64,000 bases of DNA. Origin: Rheum nobile (Eukaryota; Streptophyta; Magnoliopsida; Caryophyllales; Polygonaceae). Below, piece by piece: positions 1-11,389 of the stretch (position 1 is its first letter; each line of letters begins with the position of its first letter). The notes under the pieces were generated by a model. The model had not been told where the DNA came from. It saw only the letters and a list, made by a program, of their open reading frames with translations, and ran no database searches. The position numbers and the translations under genes were made by a program. The DNA lies in NCBI GenBank assembly GCA_027886185.1, contig WOAB01000109.1, positions 6,862,501 through 6,926,500 of the forward strand, read 5' to 3'.

Positions 1-743
1 GAATGAGACTTGGTTGATAAGATTTCAGTAACGTAAATACCTGAAGTGGAGACTGTTCCCCTCTTCTTGTCTTCCAGGTATTTTGGGCAGTTTCTCTTCC
101 AGTGCCCCTTACCCTTGTAGTAGAAGCAGTCGTGCTCAGCAACCACTTTCACCTTAGGGGTGTTTCCCTTAGGTTGGACAACTTGTTTGCCCTTCCCTTG
201 GTACTATTGCTTCTTCTAGGGCCCTTTCTTAAACCCTTTTCCCTTGACCATTAGAACTTCCTTCAAAGGGTCAACAAGGACGTTTTACTCAGCAGTTTTG
301 AGCATCATGTGCAGCTCGTTGAGAGTCTTTTTCATGGATCCCATGTGATACATCTGCCTAAAGTGGGCAAATCCATCATGCAGGGAGTATAAGATCATAT
401 ATGTAGCTGTCTCAACATTGTAGGGGTTACCTAGTCTAGCCATCTTGTCAAATAAGCCTATCATGTTGTAAATATGTGGCCTAACTGGTTTCCCTTTCTC
501 GAGCTTGCTCTACAATATGGACTTGAGGGTCAAATACCTCTTAATCCTGGCCTACTCCTTAAAGAGATCTCTAAGGTTTCTCATAAAAGTATGAGCATCC
601 TGATCCTCAAACCTCTGTTGAAGAGCAGGTTCCATAGCAGCCAGCATAAGGCAAGTGACATTCATTGCCTTCTCGCATATTGCCTTGTGACGTGCCTTAT
701 CCTCATCAGATGAGGTGGCAGTCAGCTCTGACATGGGGGTTTC
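1..743 (-). pseudogene. Copia-1 gag, C-terminal part, degenerate
   Basis: This is the downstream part of a Copia-type gag (RNA-binding structural protein), read on the minus strand. At 552-743 the frame is open and holds a Copia capsid-like segment with AMNVTCLMLAAMEPALQQRF. Below 552 the frame is broken by stops and small shifts. A CCHC zinc knuckle is recognisable at 87-128 as C-F-Y-Y-K-G-K-G-H-W-K-R-N-C; its second Cys has become Tyr, so it could not bind zinc normally. The N-terminal part of the same gag lies 16 kb away at 17228-17391, because the Athila-like element at 744-17227 sits inside it with a gtttc duplication. Protease, integrase and RT would lie to the left, outside the window. 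Confident as Copia gag; the clade is uncertain. Confidence 0.85.
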
Positions 744-1953
744 TGACGAGGCTAAAGTCGTTATGCCTATCAAAGAATCCCTAAAAACCTAACCAAGTAT
801 AGCAGGCAAATAAGGGTCGAACCCAAGGGAATCAAATGATCTATTTCTATGTAGGAAAGTAAGTTACCAACTAGGAACTAGGGGGGATTGTTGTTTGGTT
901 TTCTATAACTAATGGATTAAAGCAGGAAATGGTTAAGATTGTTATAAATATGATTGTGAGGGCGCTTCACCTAACAGATATCAACACTTCAGTATGATAG
1001 GTTGATCATTGATTATCTCAAGTTCATTCAATCATATATTGTTCCTATTCCGATCTTATGTATATTAACAGGTCAACTAGCCCTGAAAATACTAACTATT
1101 AAACAATCAAGAAACTATCAAGATTCAATTTAACAGCAGCAATAAGCATAGGAATTAAGCAGGATACATGCAACACTTAACAACTAGTCAGTACTCAACA
1201 TGCAATCAATTCTCTTCACAATAAAAATTCACAACTAGTTCTTGAAAATTGTGGCTGCTACTCTAGATAAGGAATTTCAACTAGAAATAACCAAATCCTA
1301 GCAATAGAAAATTACTAATATCAGCTAGTTGCGCATGCTAGCGAAATCAGCAAGATTTAATAAAGACAAGGTCAAAGAGAATTAATACAATCCAAAGTAA
1401 ATAGAACAAGAGTAATAAGCTCACAACCAAAACAACTGAAGGCTTCAATCGTCAGGCGAAAAAAAGGTGTTTAGTTCCTTCTCATGGTTTGTGAGAAAAA
1501 CTAGGAGAAAGAGAAAGCATAAAACTCAAAACTGCATAATAATCTCAAACTAGGGTTTTCTAAACTTAAATACCTACTACTACTAATAATAATATAATAA
1601 TAAGTCTAAAAATGAAATACTGAAAGTACAAAACGGAACACATTGCTGATTCCCGGCCCATGATCCGTGGCTAGAACTTCCGCGGTCGCGGATTGGCCTC
1701 TGTAACAGCTCTCGTCCAGTGATGAATCCGCGGGCGCGGGTGTGATTTCCGCGGCCGCGGATTAGCTCTTGTTTCCGATCTTCAGCGTTTCTTCTGCATC
1801 CGAGGCTCCAACTCCAAGTCTTCTGTAATTCTCTATATTTCTTCACTTCAACTATTCTCTTCCGAATCACAGAATTGCCTCTAAAATGCCTCCAATCCTC
1901 TTCTAAACTATGCTAATAATTCATAATTACGCTATACAAAGTACAGCATATCA
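744..1953 (-). repeat. Athila-1 3' LTR
   Basis: 1210 bp, starting TGATATGCTG and ending CTCGTCA in the minus sense. It aligns along its whole length with 16009-17227 with only scattered substitutions and one notable 8-bp loss in a palindrome near 1672, where the other copy reads GCGGCCGCGG. A TATA-like TATTTAAG lies at about 1564-1571 on the minus strand. GC-rich palindromes (CCGCGGTCGCGG type) occur at about 1678-1766. Confidence 0.93.
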
Positions 1954-1970
1954 AATTCCCCCATACTTAG
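1954..1970 (-). other. Athila-1 polypurine tract
   Basis: The minus strand reads AAGTATGGGGGAATT immediately before the 3' LTR, the expected plus-strand primer of an LTR retrotransposon. Confidence 0.8.
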
Positions 1971-2596
1971 ATCTTGCTCGTCCTCGAGTAAGCTAATGAA
2001 AACATACTCCTCCAAAATAATGTACAAAGGTCTCAGGAAGCATACAAGAATTTGAACCTAGCAATTACAACACATCATCATCATAGCCCGAACACCATAG
2101 AGTAAATGTGACAATCTAATCCTAACCCAATCTAACTCCTTAGGACTCCCGAGTTGCCTACCCGAATCCTCCTATACTCCTCTCCTTATGTCGCCACGCC
2201 AAGAAAAGAATGAATCCTAAAATCTCTCTTTTCTTTTCACTCATTCTGCTTAGGTGCCCTTTCGAGTTTTCACCTAACTACTCATTTCATTTTTCTAGAT
2301 GGGCTCACAAAACTCACATTACTCTTGACTTCTTTTTACCCCAACCTAATGCTGGTCCGGGCCACCTGCTTATTGCCTAAGCCGCCTTTTCAGGTTTTCG
2401 ACTTAGCCTAGGATTTTTTTTAATTTTTTTTGTCTTTTTGTCTTTTTTCTTTTTTTTTCTTTCCAAAAACGAATTGCAATACGAAAATATTTACAAACAG
2501 ATAGCTAGTAAGTATAAACTCTTCCCCCATACTTAAAGATCACATTGTCCTCAATGTAAGAAAGACATAATAATAGAGGGGAAGGAAGGAATATAC
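1971..2596 (-). other. Athila-1 3' untranslated region
   Basis: No coding frame. It contains a long T-rich stretch at about 2409-2461 and a second GGGG-rich tract at about 2524 that looks like a duplicate polypurine tract (minus AAGTATGGGGGAAGAG). Confidence 0.5.
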
Positions 2597-3028
2597 TCAT
2601 TGTGGTGGTGGAAAGGTAAAGGGACCAGGGCCCCGATAGTACTCCTCCTGTTGGCGCTGCATCTCAGCCAGCTGGCCAGCCATGTCAGTCAGGCGATCAT
2701 CAAAACGATCCTGCATATCCATACTGTATTGCTGAGCATGAGCAAGATCCCTGAGTGTGGTGTCCATCGTCGCCTGACGAAACGCGAAATCCCTGTTCTG
2801 CGCAAATAGCTCATCCTGTCTCACAGAGAGTCGAGACATATGAGCTAGCATCTGGTCCTGCCAAGAACCACCCTCTCCAGACGGACCTGTAAGACCACGA
2901 GAAGTGCCTGCCCCATACTGTCTATCAGCAGCATATGCATAATCAGTGAAATCAGTGTCAACCGGTATATCTGCAAAGTCCTCTTGTTGCTCCTCCTCAT
3001 CATCATCAGCTGCATCATGAGGTACCAA
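2597..3028 (-). CDS. Athila-1 3' ORF, 143 aa, unknown function
   Basis: An uninterrupted minus-strand frame between the protease remnant and the 3' LTR, where Athila elements often carry an extra 3' ORF. The N-terminus is very acidic (DDDEEEQQED, residues about 8-17). A Gly/Ser-rich linker follows, then from about residue 57 an alpha-helical, Gln- and Met-rich heptad-like region that looks like a coiled coil. The C-terminus is short and proline-rich (GPGPFTFPPPQ). I see no transmembrane segment or signal peptide, so it does not look like an envelope protein. Possible roles are a gag accessory or oligomerisation factor; this is inference. The start is the first ATG of the frame. The TR-GAG element sits just upstream at 3322, so expression from the original transcript is now doubtful. 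Confidence 0.6.
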   Translation of the reverse strand: MVPHDAADDDEEEQQEDFADIPVDTDFTDYAYAADRQYGAGTSRGLTGPSGEGGSWQDQMLAHMSRLSVRQDELFAQNRDFAFRQATMDTTLRDLAHAQQYSMDMQDRFDDRLTDMAGQLAEMQRQQEEYYRGPGPFTFPPPQ

Positions 3029-3109
3029 ATAAAAATCTCAAGCTAATCTTCTCCTCCTCAGCAACATGATGCGTGAGATCCTATCCTCATCGGTATTAAC
3101 ACGTGGGCA

Positions 3110-3245
3110 GCGGGGCCGCGATCGCGGTTGGCAGGCCGCAGTAGCGGCGTCTTCAGATTTTTTTTATTTTTATTTTTTTCAGATGAGGAGACTTACAGTG
3201 ATAAAACCACGGTCGCGGTTTTTAGGCCGCGATCGCGGTTTGCTC
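3110..3245. repeat. Paired GC-rich palindromes in the Athila-1 3' region
   Basis: Two pairs are visible: CCGCGATCGCGG with a degenerate partner (about 3116-3147), and CCACGGTCGCGG with CCGCGATCGCGG (about 3208-3239). In each pair the two 12-bp dyads start 20 bp apart, with an 8-bp spacer. Confidence 0.75.
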
Positions 3246-3321
3246 TCTGGTTTGCTTCTAAATCTGTCTTTGATTCTCCTACCTGCATTTTAGTCTAAAA
3301 AAGAAACAACAATAATAAAAA

Positions 3322-6072
3322 TGTAACACCCCCAATTTATACCGGAGATATTACATGCCAGTGACCTCAGACTTTACCATCCAAAGTCACCCCAGGCTTT
3401 TCCAGAACGATTAAGGTTAAATACATAACATAATTACATAATAATGGAAAGATTAAACAACGGAAGACTTTAAATTACACAGCGGAAGACTTTAAATTAC
3501 ACAGCAGAAGACTTTTAAAAGAGCCAACTTATAACATGGCTAAATTATGAAGATACATTGAAGTAACACTTTAACAATCTTAAAATACTTAACAGCTTAG
3601 AACACTGACTTTTAAATCTTCGTCTGCAAGCTTCTTATCCTTCAATAGGTTACTTAAACTCCGGGAATCAACTCTTGATGTGCCGAATCGAACGGATGAC
3701 ACCAGCCCGCATGCAGAGAACAAAGTTCGTGGGTTAGTCTACTTGAATAGACTAGCAAGGGTACAAAGTAGAGTGGTTCGAGTGATCGTGACCGTTTACT
3801 ATCATTGTCCCTTGAATAAAAACCGAAGGAACGATATATAACCCGGCACTTTCACGGAATGATTTAACAATTAAGATATACACTGAAGAGAAGACTCCAA
3901 CTGAAATGAGCCTTATAGGAAATTATGACAACTGCTAGGGAACATTAAAGTTACACACACAAATGATTTAAAAGTTGACTGAGATGCTTCAGTTCACAAC
4001 CAACCTCATCGCATACAGCGAATCCAGATTTAAAAGAGAACGTACTATGATCAAAGTCGAGACAAGTTTTCCTAGCTGCACTATAACTTAGATGTACTAC
4101 TCGCCGAAGGTTTATTAATCATGTGCACTCGGGCACATATCTTATTTAAATACCGAACACACTTTACTGAAACACGTTAATGTTATTAAGAGCGGCACAA
4201 AGCTTAAATCTCGGGGTGACAATCATGTCGACCCAAATTAACACAACACACAAACACACACACGAGACTTAACATTATTCCGAGAACAACAGAGTTATTA
4301 TTACACAGGGTGATTTTACGTTCACCCAGTTTACACTGCCACAGTGCTTACACTTTAATTTACAGGATGACAATTACGTCCACCCCAATTGCACTAGTTA
4401 AGTGCTTAATACACAGGACTGCAATTATGCTCATCCAATGGCTTTTGCAAGGCGCTTAAAACACTTCAGATCCTTAACGGTGGATAAGAAGCATAGGTCA
4501 TGACCCTTAAATTATTATCCGGAAATTAACCCGAGGAGTATTACGATTTAAAGAAACGACAAATCCTTACTTGGATTAGCGTTCCTACGAACATTAAGTT
4601 ATAAAGAAACGACTAATCCTTACTTGGATTAGCGGTCCTATGAACACTCGTGTTAACTAAACAGTCTAACACAACAATTAATCACATTAAATCCATCCAG
4701 GCAATCAACTTAAACATAGAGATAATAGAAACGGCTAATCCTTACTTGGATTAGTTTTCCTATTAACCCACATGCTATTCTAGCATTAAGATTAAATTCA
4801 CAATAATACCATCACGGTAATTATCACATATAATAGCATTGTTCTAACAGATATACAACCTATCATAACATTACTTTAATCATGTTTATTTATGAAATTA
4901 GTTCCCAAACAAAACAACAATTCACTCCAATTTTATTAACAATTAAATAATTGATAATTAATGAAACATGGAATGATTAAGCAAGAGCGAACCGCCACTT
5001 GCCTTAATCCGCAGAGTTGGAACAAAGCAGAGACAATGGGATTCCAGGCTCGACACAGGTATAGCTCCGACAGCACAATGACCTTCGAGTCGACCCATAA
5101 GGAGACCCTAAGTTAGATTCGACATAAACAAGCACAAACGAAAGAAATCGAAAGGAACGATGCCACAACGACGACCACCAAAGCCAAAAGCCAAAAAAGG
5201 CATTCTGGACACTGGCGGCGGTCGCTGTTCTTGGCGGCGGTCGCCGCAGTTCATCACGGCGGGCACCGTGAAGAACACGACGGTCGCCGTGAAGAACTCA
5301 GACGACAGAATCGGTGAGGAAACTCACCCAGAACACGAGCGACTCGGCCTCCTTCGACTTGCTTTGGTTTCTAACCACCAAGGGCTACCAAAAGCTTCAC
5401 AAAGGCCACTGGAAACACACCAAACAACACCCCGGCGATTACTTCAGAAATCCGGCGAGGGCACCAAACTCCGGCGAGAGAGATTTTGAGATTGAGCTTC
5501 TGATTTTTGTGTGAAATCCGATCCCCAAGCCTCTCCTTTTATAGCCAGATCACAAGGGAGCATAATGATGGCCTAAATGGAGACGTGGCGGGGCTAGTTC
5601 GGCGTCGTCAGACGCTCGCCGGCGACCATCGGGCAAAGACCTCCGGACAACAACGACGGCGGGCACCGTCATAAATGCGGCGGGCGCCGCCATCAATGCG
5701 GCGGGCGCCGTCATCAATGCGGCAGGCGCCGCCATAGGCCTGGCGTCCCCATCTAGGAGAAGACCCATCTGCTCCTCGAGCCTTGTGACGGCGGGCGCCG
5801 CCACTGTACGGCGGGCGCCGCCCTTGGCTTTGCCGCCTCCTCAGCTCTTAGACAAAAACAACGTTAACCCGGGATAAAATTATCGTACGCGAATGAGTAT
5901 TAACATCCAAAGCACGTCGTCTGTATATTATTTCACTGAGAAAAATATTACATAGATATAGCCCATTACAGAATGTCTTAAACTCTCTGTATTAAATCCG
6001 ACGTACAAAACGGGTGTTCGGGAAAATTCTAAAAATTCCCAAACTAACCGTACAAAAATACGGGGTATCACA
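3322..6072 (-). repeat. TR-GAG 3' LTR (2751 bp)
   Basis: Full-length LTR. Landmarks are three copies of a segment containing TAATCCTTACTTGGATTAG (about 4563-4766), a minus-strand TATA box TATAAAAGG at about 5535-5543, and a GC-rich palindrome block (5210-5300 and 5655-5825) with units such as GGCGGGCGCCGCC. It is about 625 bp longer than its partner at 8777-10902, mainly because the partner has lost about 575 bp. Confidence 0.9.
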
Positions 6073-6903
6073 TCACCTCCCCCTTAAAATAAGTTTCGAC
6101 CCCGAAACTTGCATTAAGCCAATGAGGATACTACCTCAACACCAATCTTACCATCTGGATCCAACATCCTTAATCACTTCATCCTTGAAATGGATCACCA
6201 GAGATATTATTCTTAATTCCTTAGGACATCATACTGAAAATGATTCATCCGCCTCAAAGCTTATGGCACAAACTCACGCATGAGAGATAGCTCCTGATCT
6301 CTCTGAACAAAACTCTACAAGCTCATTCCCTTTCCTTAAGAAATCTCGGAAGAACTTAGCGTATGAGATAACGCTTACCACAGTACTCCTTATATGCGTA
6401 GACAATTCTCCTTACTGAATCTTTACTACATCGGGATCATCAACATATCCCATCCTTAACAGTAACCTTTCCTCTCAACATGACCGCTCCACAACTTAAT
6501 CTTCCTTAAAGAGTTGCATCCGTTCTTATAGATGACATACTCTATGTATGAAGAAGAATCTTAGGAGTGGATTTAGATTTAAACAACAGAGTCGACCTTG
6601 GGATTAACCACATAGGGGACGAACATCTAAGTTGTCCACAAAACTCTACCACCATAAGTCCGACAGTCCTTATCCTTACTTGGCATAAGTTGTTCTCGAC
6701 ACTTATGGGGTTTCGTATGAACAACTAATTCGTACTGATAACGCATTCAGATTTTTCCAAAACAAGGAAACACTTCATTATCATTAAACATTACATTACT
6801 GACAAAAGTCGAACAACCAGATCACAATACTACGGAGATTACCGACACACGTCGTTACTCCTTAATCTTACAAAAAGACTTTGCACAGATACAACTTAAT
6901 GGA
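6073..6903 (-). other. TR-GAG 3' internal region, non-coding
   Basis: It lies between the end of gag and the 3' LTR. The minus strand has a polypurine tract (TTAAGGGGGAGGTGATG) at about 6073-6089. I find no pol motif and no long frame in either orientation, so the expected 3-4 kb of pol is missing rather than merely degraded. Confidence 0.7.
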
Positions 6904-8226
6904 TCAGGGTTTTTCTCCGTTGGCTTGGCTCATTACAAAGAGTCGTTGCCCTTGGCCTGAAGACCCCATAGGCGCCTTGCCTTTATTACGAGCCATAGAC
7001 TGCTCAGGAGTAGATACCACTGGCCTTGGGTTCTGCCCACCTCCAACATTTGACGCTTGGTACGACTGCATTGGTCCTTGACTCTTCAGTCTACAGTATG
7101 TTTTTATGTGGCCTTCTCTTCCACAATTATGGCATACTCTCTTGTCCTTTTGGCAATTAAAACTTGTATGCCCAACTTCACCACAGTTGTGGCACTGAAT
7201 TACTCCATTGCTCTAACCTGAGCCTCTGGCAGAGTCAAACTGAGTTGTCTCGGTCTTAGCATGACCAGACTTCTCAAACTTGGTAGGCGATGCCGGTCGT
7301 TTGAATGAACCAACCTGGCGATCCTGTTGCCCACCCTTTCCCTTAACTTGCTTTTCCCGCTTAAGGGCAGACTCCTCCAGTGTGACTTCTGTCTTGAAGG
7401 CTGCATCCACATATTATTCTAACGTAGAACAACCATGACGCAACATTAGAGGCTTGATCTCTGGATTCATCCATCCATGGAAGTACCAGATCTTTTGCTC
7501 CTCGGTTGACACCTCAGGTCCAACGTACTGTATCAAGTGATTGAACTTAGCTGCGAGCTCGGTCACCTTTAACCCATCAGTCTGCGGGTACAGAAATTCC
7601 TTATGCTTCTCCTTCCTCATAGCACGGGAAAAGAAACGGTCAGTCATATTTGTTTTAAACATGCTCCAATTCAGCTCGAGATGATCTGCCAGACCGGTGC
7701 TCTCCCACCATTCGCTAGCCACATCCTTGAGTTGAAGAGAGGTGATGTGCACTTTCCCAGCCTTAGTGCAATTAATGTTCCGGAGCAACCGTTCCATATG
7801 CGAGAACCAATATGTCACCCTGACTGGTTCTCCAGTACCGTCATAGCTGTCAGGCCTCATTGAACTCACGGCTTTTAATGCTTGCCCATAAGTTCCTCTG
7901 TCCCTAACAACATTGATCTGAGGTACTTGCTCCACTGACTCCTCAACTTCAGGAATAGCCTGAGGAACTGGACCACCTTGTGCTTGTGGTACAACTGGTC
8001 GCATAACATTTGTGATTGCCTGCATGACAATTCCTCGAATTGCCTCCACTGCTGCAGTAACAAACAACATCGGAGCGTTGGCATGAGCTTGGCCATTGCC
8101 TCCCTGGTTATTGTTAGAAGTAGCCTCACGCTCTTCCCTTTGATTAGTGGCGCTCCTCAAAATCAACCTTGGTTCAGCACCAGCATGGGCTGTGTTCCTT
8201 GTGTTCACCATCTTCTGGTGAATCAT
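6904..8226 (-). pseudogene. TR-GAG gag with two in-frame stops
   Basis: A gag frame of about 440 codons starting at the ATG at 8226. An N-terminal Asn/Gln-rich region precedes a retrotransposon capsid domain (about residues 115-260; motifs RPDSYDG, ASEWWES, YWFSHMERLL). The tail holds two CCHC zinc knuckles, CHNCGEVGHTSFNC and CHNCGREGHIKTYC, at about 7095-7195. The frame is intact except for two stop codons, near 7415 and 7214, each followed by recognisable gag in the same frame. It ends at a stop at 6904-6906 with no protease after it. The preserved single frame suggests recent loss of function or expression through readthrough. Confidence 0.85.
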
Positions 8227-8755
8227 AACGTTACTTTAGAACTTATCCAACTTAATTATGACACTATAGTCAAATACGTCATGATACAGATTATAGGGGT
8301 CCAAACTAATAACTTTATATTAGTCTGACTATCCTTCACTGTTAACTGCAAGAACAACCTTCTTCTGCTCACTAAAGACTGAGAACCTGGGAGAAATGTC
8401 AACATTTAAATGACATCAATCCCTAGAATAGACAATAGTCCTAAGAATGGATCTAAGGAATAAGTAACACTTGAAGCTTGCAGAAGTTTGAAACCACTTA
8501 TTAACAACCTCACTTTCAAACTTCAGACCTTTAAACTTTAATTTACTTGATTATAACACAACACTTTTATAAACCACTTATAAGTAGCATTTGAAATTCA
8601 AAAGCTAAATCATTTAAATTAAATCACCGAGTTACTTATAACTCTTAACATTGAAATTCTCAAAATTTCTTTTTAAAATGAAATAGGTTTGAAAACAGTT
8701 TCAAAATTAATTTTCAAAAATTCTCAAACCTAACAATAGGCCAAGAATTTTAAAA

Positions 8756-8772
8756 CCATTGCTCTGATACCA
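8756..8772 (-). other. TR-GAG primer binding site (tRNA-Met type)
   Basis: The minus strand reads TGGTATCAGAGCAATGG a few bases after the 5' LTR. It matches the initiator-Met tRNA 3' end used by many Copia and chromovirus elements, and fixes the element's orientation as minus. Confidence 0.85.
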
Positions 8773-8776
8773 TAAT

Positions 8777-10902
8777 TGTAACACCCCTAATTTATACTGG
8801 AGATATTACATGCCAGTGACCTCAGACTTTACCGTCCAAAGTCACCCCAGGCTTTTCCAGAACGATTAAGCTTAAATACATAACATAATTACATAATAAT
8901 GGAAAGATTAAACAACGGAAGACTTTAAATTACACAACGGAAGACTTTAAATTACACAACGGAAGACTTTTAAAAGAGCCAACTTATAACATGGCTAAAT
9001 TATGAAGATACATTGAAGTAACACTTTAACAATCTTAAAACACTTAACACGTTAATTTTATTAAGAGCGGCACAAAGCTTAAATCTCAGGGTGACAATCA
9101 TGTCGACCCAAATTAACACAACACACAAACACACACACGAGACTTAACATTATTCCGAGAACAACGGAGTTATTATTACACAGGGTGATCTTACGTTCAC
9201 CCAGATTACACTTCCACAGTGCTTATACTTTAATTTACAGGATGACAGTTACGTCCACCCCAATTGCACTAGCTAAGTGCTTAATACACAGGACTGCAAT
9301 TATGCTCATCCAATGGCGCTTGCAAGGCACTTAAAACACTTCAGATCCTTAACGGTGGATAAGAAGCATAGGTCATGACCCTTAAATTATTATCCGGAAA
9401 TTAACCCGAGGAGTATTACGATTTAAAGAAACGACAAATCCTTACTTGGATTAGCGTTCCTACGAACATTAAGTTATAAAGAAACGACTAATCCTTACTT
9501 GGATTAGCGTTCCTACGAACACTCGTGTTAACTAAATAGTCTAACACAACAATTAATCACAAAGCCATCCAGGCAATCAACTTAAACATAGAGATAATAG
9601 AAACGGCTAATCCTTACTTGGATTAGTTTTCCTATTAACCCACATGCTATTCTAGCATTAAGATTAAATTCACAATAATACCATCACGGTAATTATCACA
9701 TATAATAGCGTTGTTCTAACAGATATACAACCTATCATAACATTACTTTAATCACGTTTATTTGTGAAATTAGTTCCCAAACAAAACAACAGTTCACTCC
9801 AATTTAATTAACAATTAAATAATTGATAATTAATGAAACATGAAATGATTAAGCAAGAGCGAACCGCCACTTGCCTTAATCCGCAGAGTTGGAACAAAGC
9901 AGAGACAACGGGATTCCGGGCTCGACACAGGTATAGCTCCGACAGCACAACGACCTTCGAGTCGAACCATAAGGAGACCCTAAGTTAGATTCGACATAAA
10001 CAAGCACGAACGAAAGAAATCGAAAGGAACGATGCCAAAAGCCAAAAAAGGCATTCTGGACACTGGCGGCGGTCGCCGTTCTTGGCGGCGGTCACCGCAG
10101 TTCATCACGGCGGGTGTCGTGAAGAACTCAGAAGACAGAATCGGTGAGGAAACTCACCCAGAACACGAGCGACTCGGCCTCCTTCGACTTGCTTTGGTTT
10201 CTAACCACCAAGGGCTACCAAAAGCTTCACAAAGGCCACTGGAAACACACCAAACAACACCCCGGCGATTGCTTCAGAAATCCGGCGAGGGCACCAAACT
10301 CCGGCGAGAGAGATTTTGAGATTGAGCTTCTGATTTTTGTGTGAAATCCGATCCCCAAGCCTCTCATTTTATAGCCATATCACAAGGGAGCATAATGATG
10401 GCCTAAATGGAGATGTGGCGGGGCTAGTTCGGCGTCGTCAGACGCTCGCCGGCGACCATCGGGCAAAGACCTCCGGACAACAACGACGGCGGGCACCGTC
10501 ATAAATGCGGCGGGCGCCGCCATCAATGCGGCGGGCGCCATCCTCAATGCGGCGGGCGCCGCCATAGGCCTGGCGTCCCCAGCTAGGAGAAGACCTGTCT
10601 GCTCCTCGAGCCTTGCGACGGCGGGCGCCGCCACTGTACGGCGGGCGCCGCCCTTGGCTTTGCCGCCTCCTCAGCTCTTAGACGAAAACGACGTTAACCC
10701 TGGATAAAATTATCGTACGCGAACGAGTATTAACATCCAAAGCACGTCGTCTGTATATTATTTCACTGAGAAAAATATTACAGAGATATAGCCCATTACA
10801 GAATGTCTTAAACTCTCTGTATTAAATCCGACGTACAAAACGGGTGTTCGAGAAAATTCTAAAAATTCCCAAACTAACCGTACAAAAATACGGGGTATCA
10901 CA
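8777..10902 (-). repeat. TR-GAG 5' LTR (2126 bp, internally deleted)
   Basis: Near-identical to 3322-6072 outside an internal deletion of about 575 bp at about 9050 (joint CTTAACACGTTAAT) and losses of about 22 and 21 bp in the palindrome block near 10035-10110. The TATA box is altered to TATAAAATG (about 10366-10374). Palindromes recur at 10065-10130 and 10485-10655. Confidence 0.9.
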
Positions 10903-10941
10903 AAAAACTTGAAAAGAAAAGACATGAAAAGAATTACATAC

Positions 10942-10959
10942 CTCGGGTTGCCTCCCGAG
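10942..10959 (-). other. Conserved hairpin downstream of Athila-1 protease
   Basis: CTCGGG, loop TTGCCT, CCCGAG: a perfect 6-bp stem. The same hairpin and its flank (GCAGCGCCTTGGTTA) recur at 61294-61311 in a different Athila-like element, again just after the end of the gag/protease frame. Confidence 0.7.
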
Positions 10960-11008
10960 CAGCGCCTTGGTTAACGTCGTGGCTCGACTCAGTGATTTTC
11001 AGATCAAT

Positions 11009-11384
11009 TTAAGTTAGCACATCAACAGAACACAAGGAATCATTATCAGGAGGGTGTTTCTTAGCATCATCAATGTTATACTCTACCCTTACCCCATCAA
11101 ATTCTATAGTGAGTGAACCACTACTCACATCAATTCTTGTGTTAGCCATTTTCAGAAACGGTCTACCTAACATCACAGGGGCTGAATGTTTGTCATGTCT
11201 CATATCCATCACAAAGAAGTCAACAGGAAAAATCAGATTATCAAACTTTACCAGAACATCCTTTACTACTCCTTTTGGATAAACAATAGACAAATCCGCC
11301 AATTGAATCACTGTTCCAGTTTCATGCAATGGTCCAAGCCCCAAAGATTCATATAGCGAGTAAGGCAACACATTAATAGATGCA
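11009..11384 (-). pseudogene. Athila-1 protease, C-terminal part
   Basis: Retropepsin-like domain after the active site, with LPYSLYESLGLG, IVYPKGVVKDVLV and the conserved MLGRPFLKM. The frame ends in a stop at 11009-11011, soon after EFDGVRVEYNI, where RT would begin in a full element. The active-site D-L-G codons lie on the far side of the solo LTR at 11390-13838, which split them. The element therefore encodes no RT or integrase, and its protease is now disrupted. Confidence 0.85.
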
Positions 11385-11389
11385 CCTAG

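Larger units (their letters stand above)
3322..10902 (-). mobile_element. Gag-only Del/Tekay-like element (TR-GAG type)
   Basis: Inserted in the Athila-1 3' region with TSD aaaaa (3317-3321 and 10903-10907). It has long LTRs (TGTGATACCCC...GGTGTTACA in the minus sense), a tRNA-Met-type primer site next to the 5' LTR, one gag frame with two CCHC knuckles, and a polypurine tract beside the 3' LTR. The 2.7-kb internal region has no protease, RT, RNase H or integrase. Terminal-repeat elements encoding only GAG are a described class (TR-GAG) that must use enzymes from an autonomous relative. The long LTR, primer type and gag place it with Del/Tekay-like chromoviruses. Two solo LTRs of the same family lie at 11390-13838 and 44951-47763. 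Confidence 0.87.

Noticed and set aside
5550..5804. Ala/Pro-rich frame in the Del-like LTR, repeated at 10380-10634
   Set aside because: Low-complexity translation of GGCGGGCGCCGCC units inside an LTR; no homology signal.
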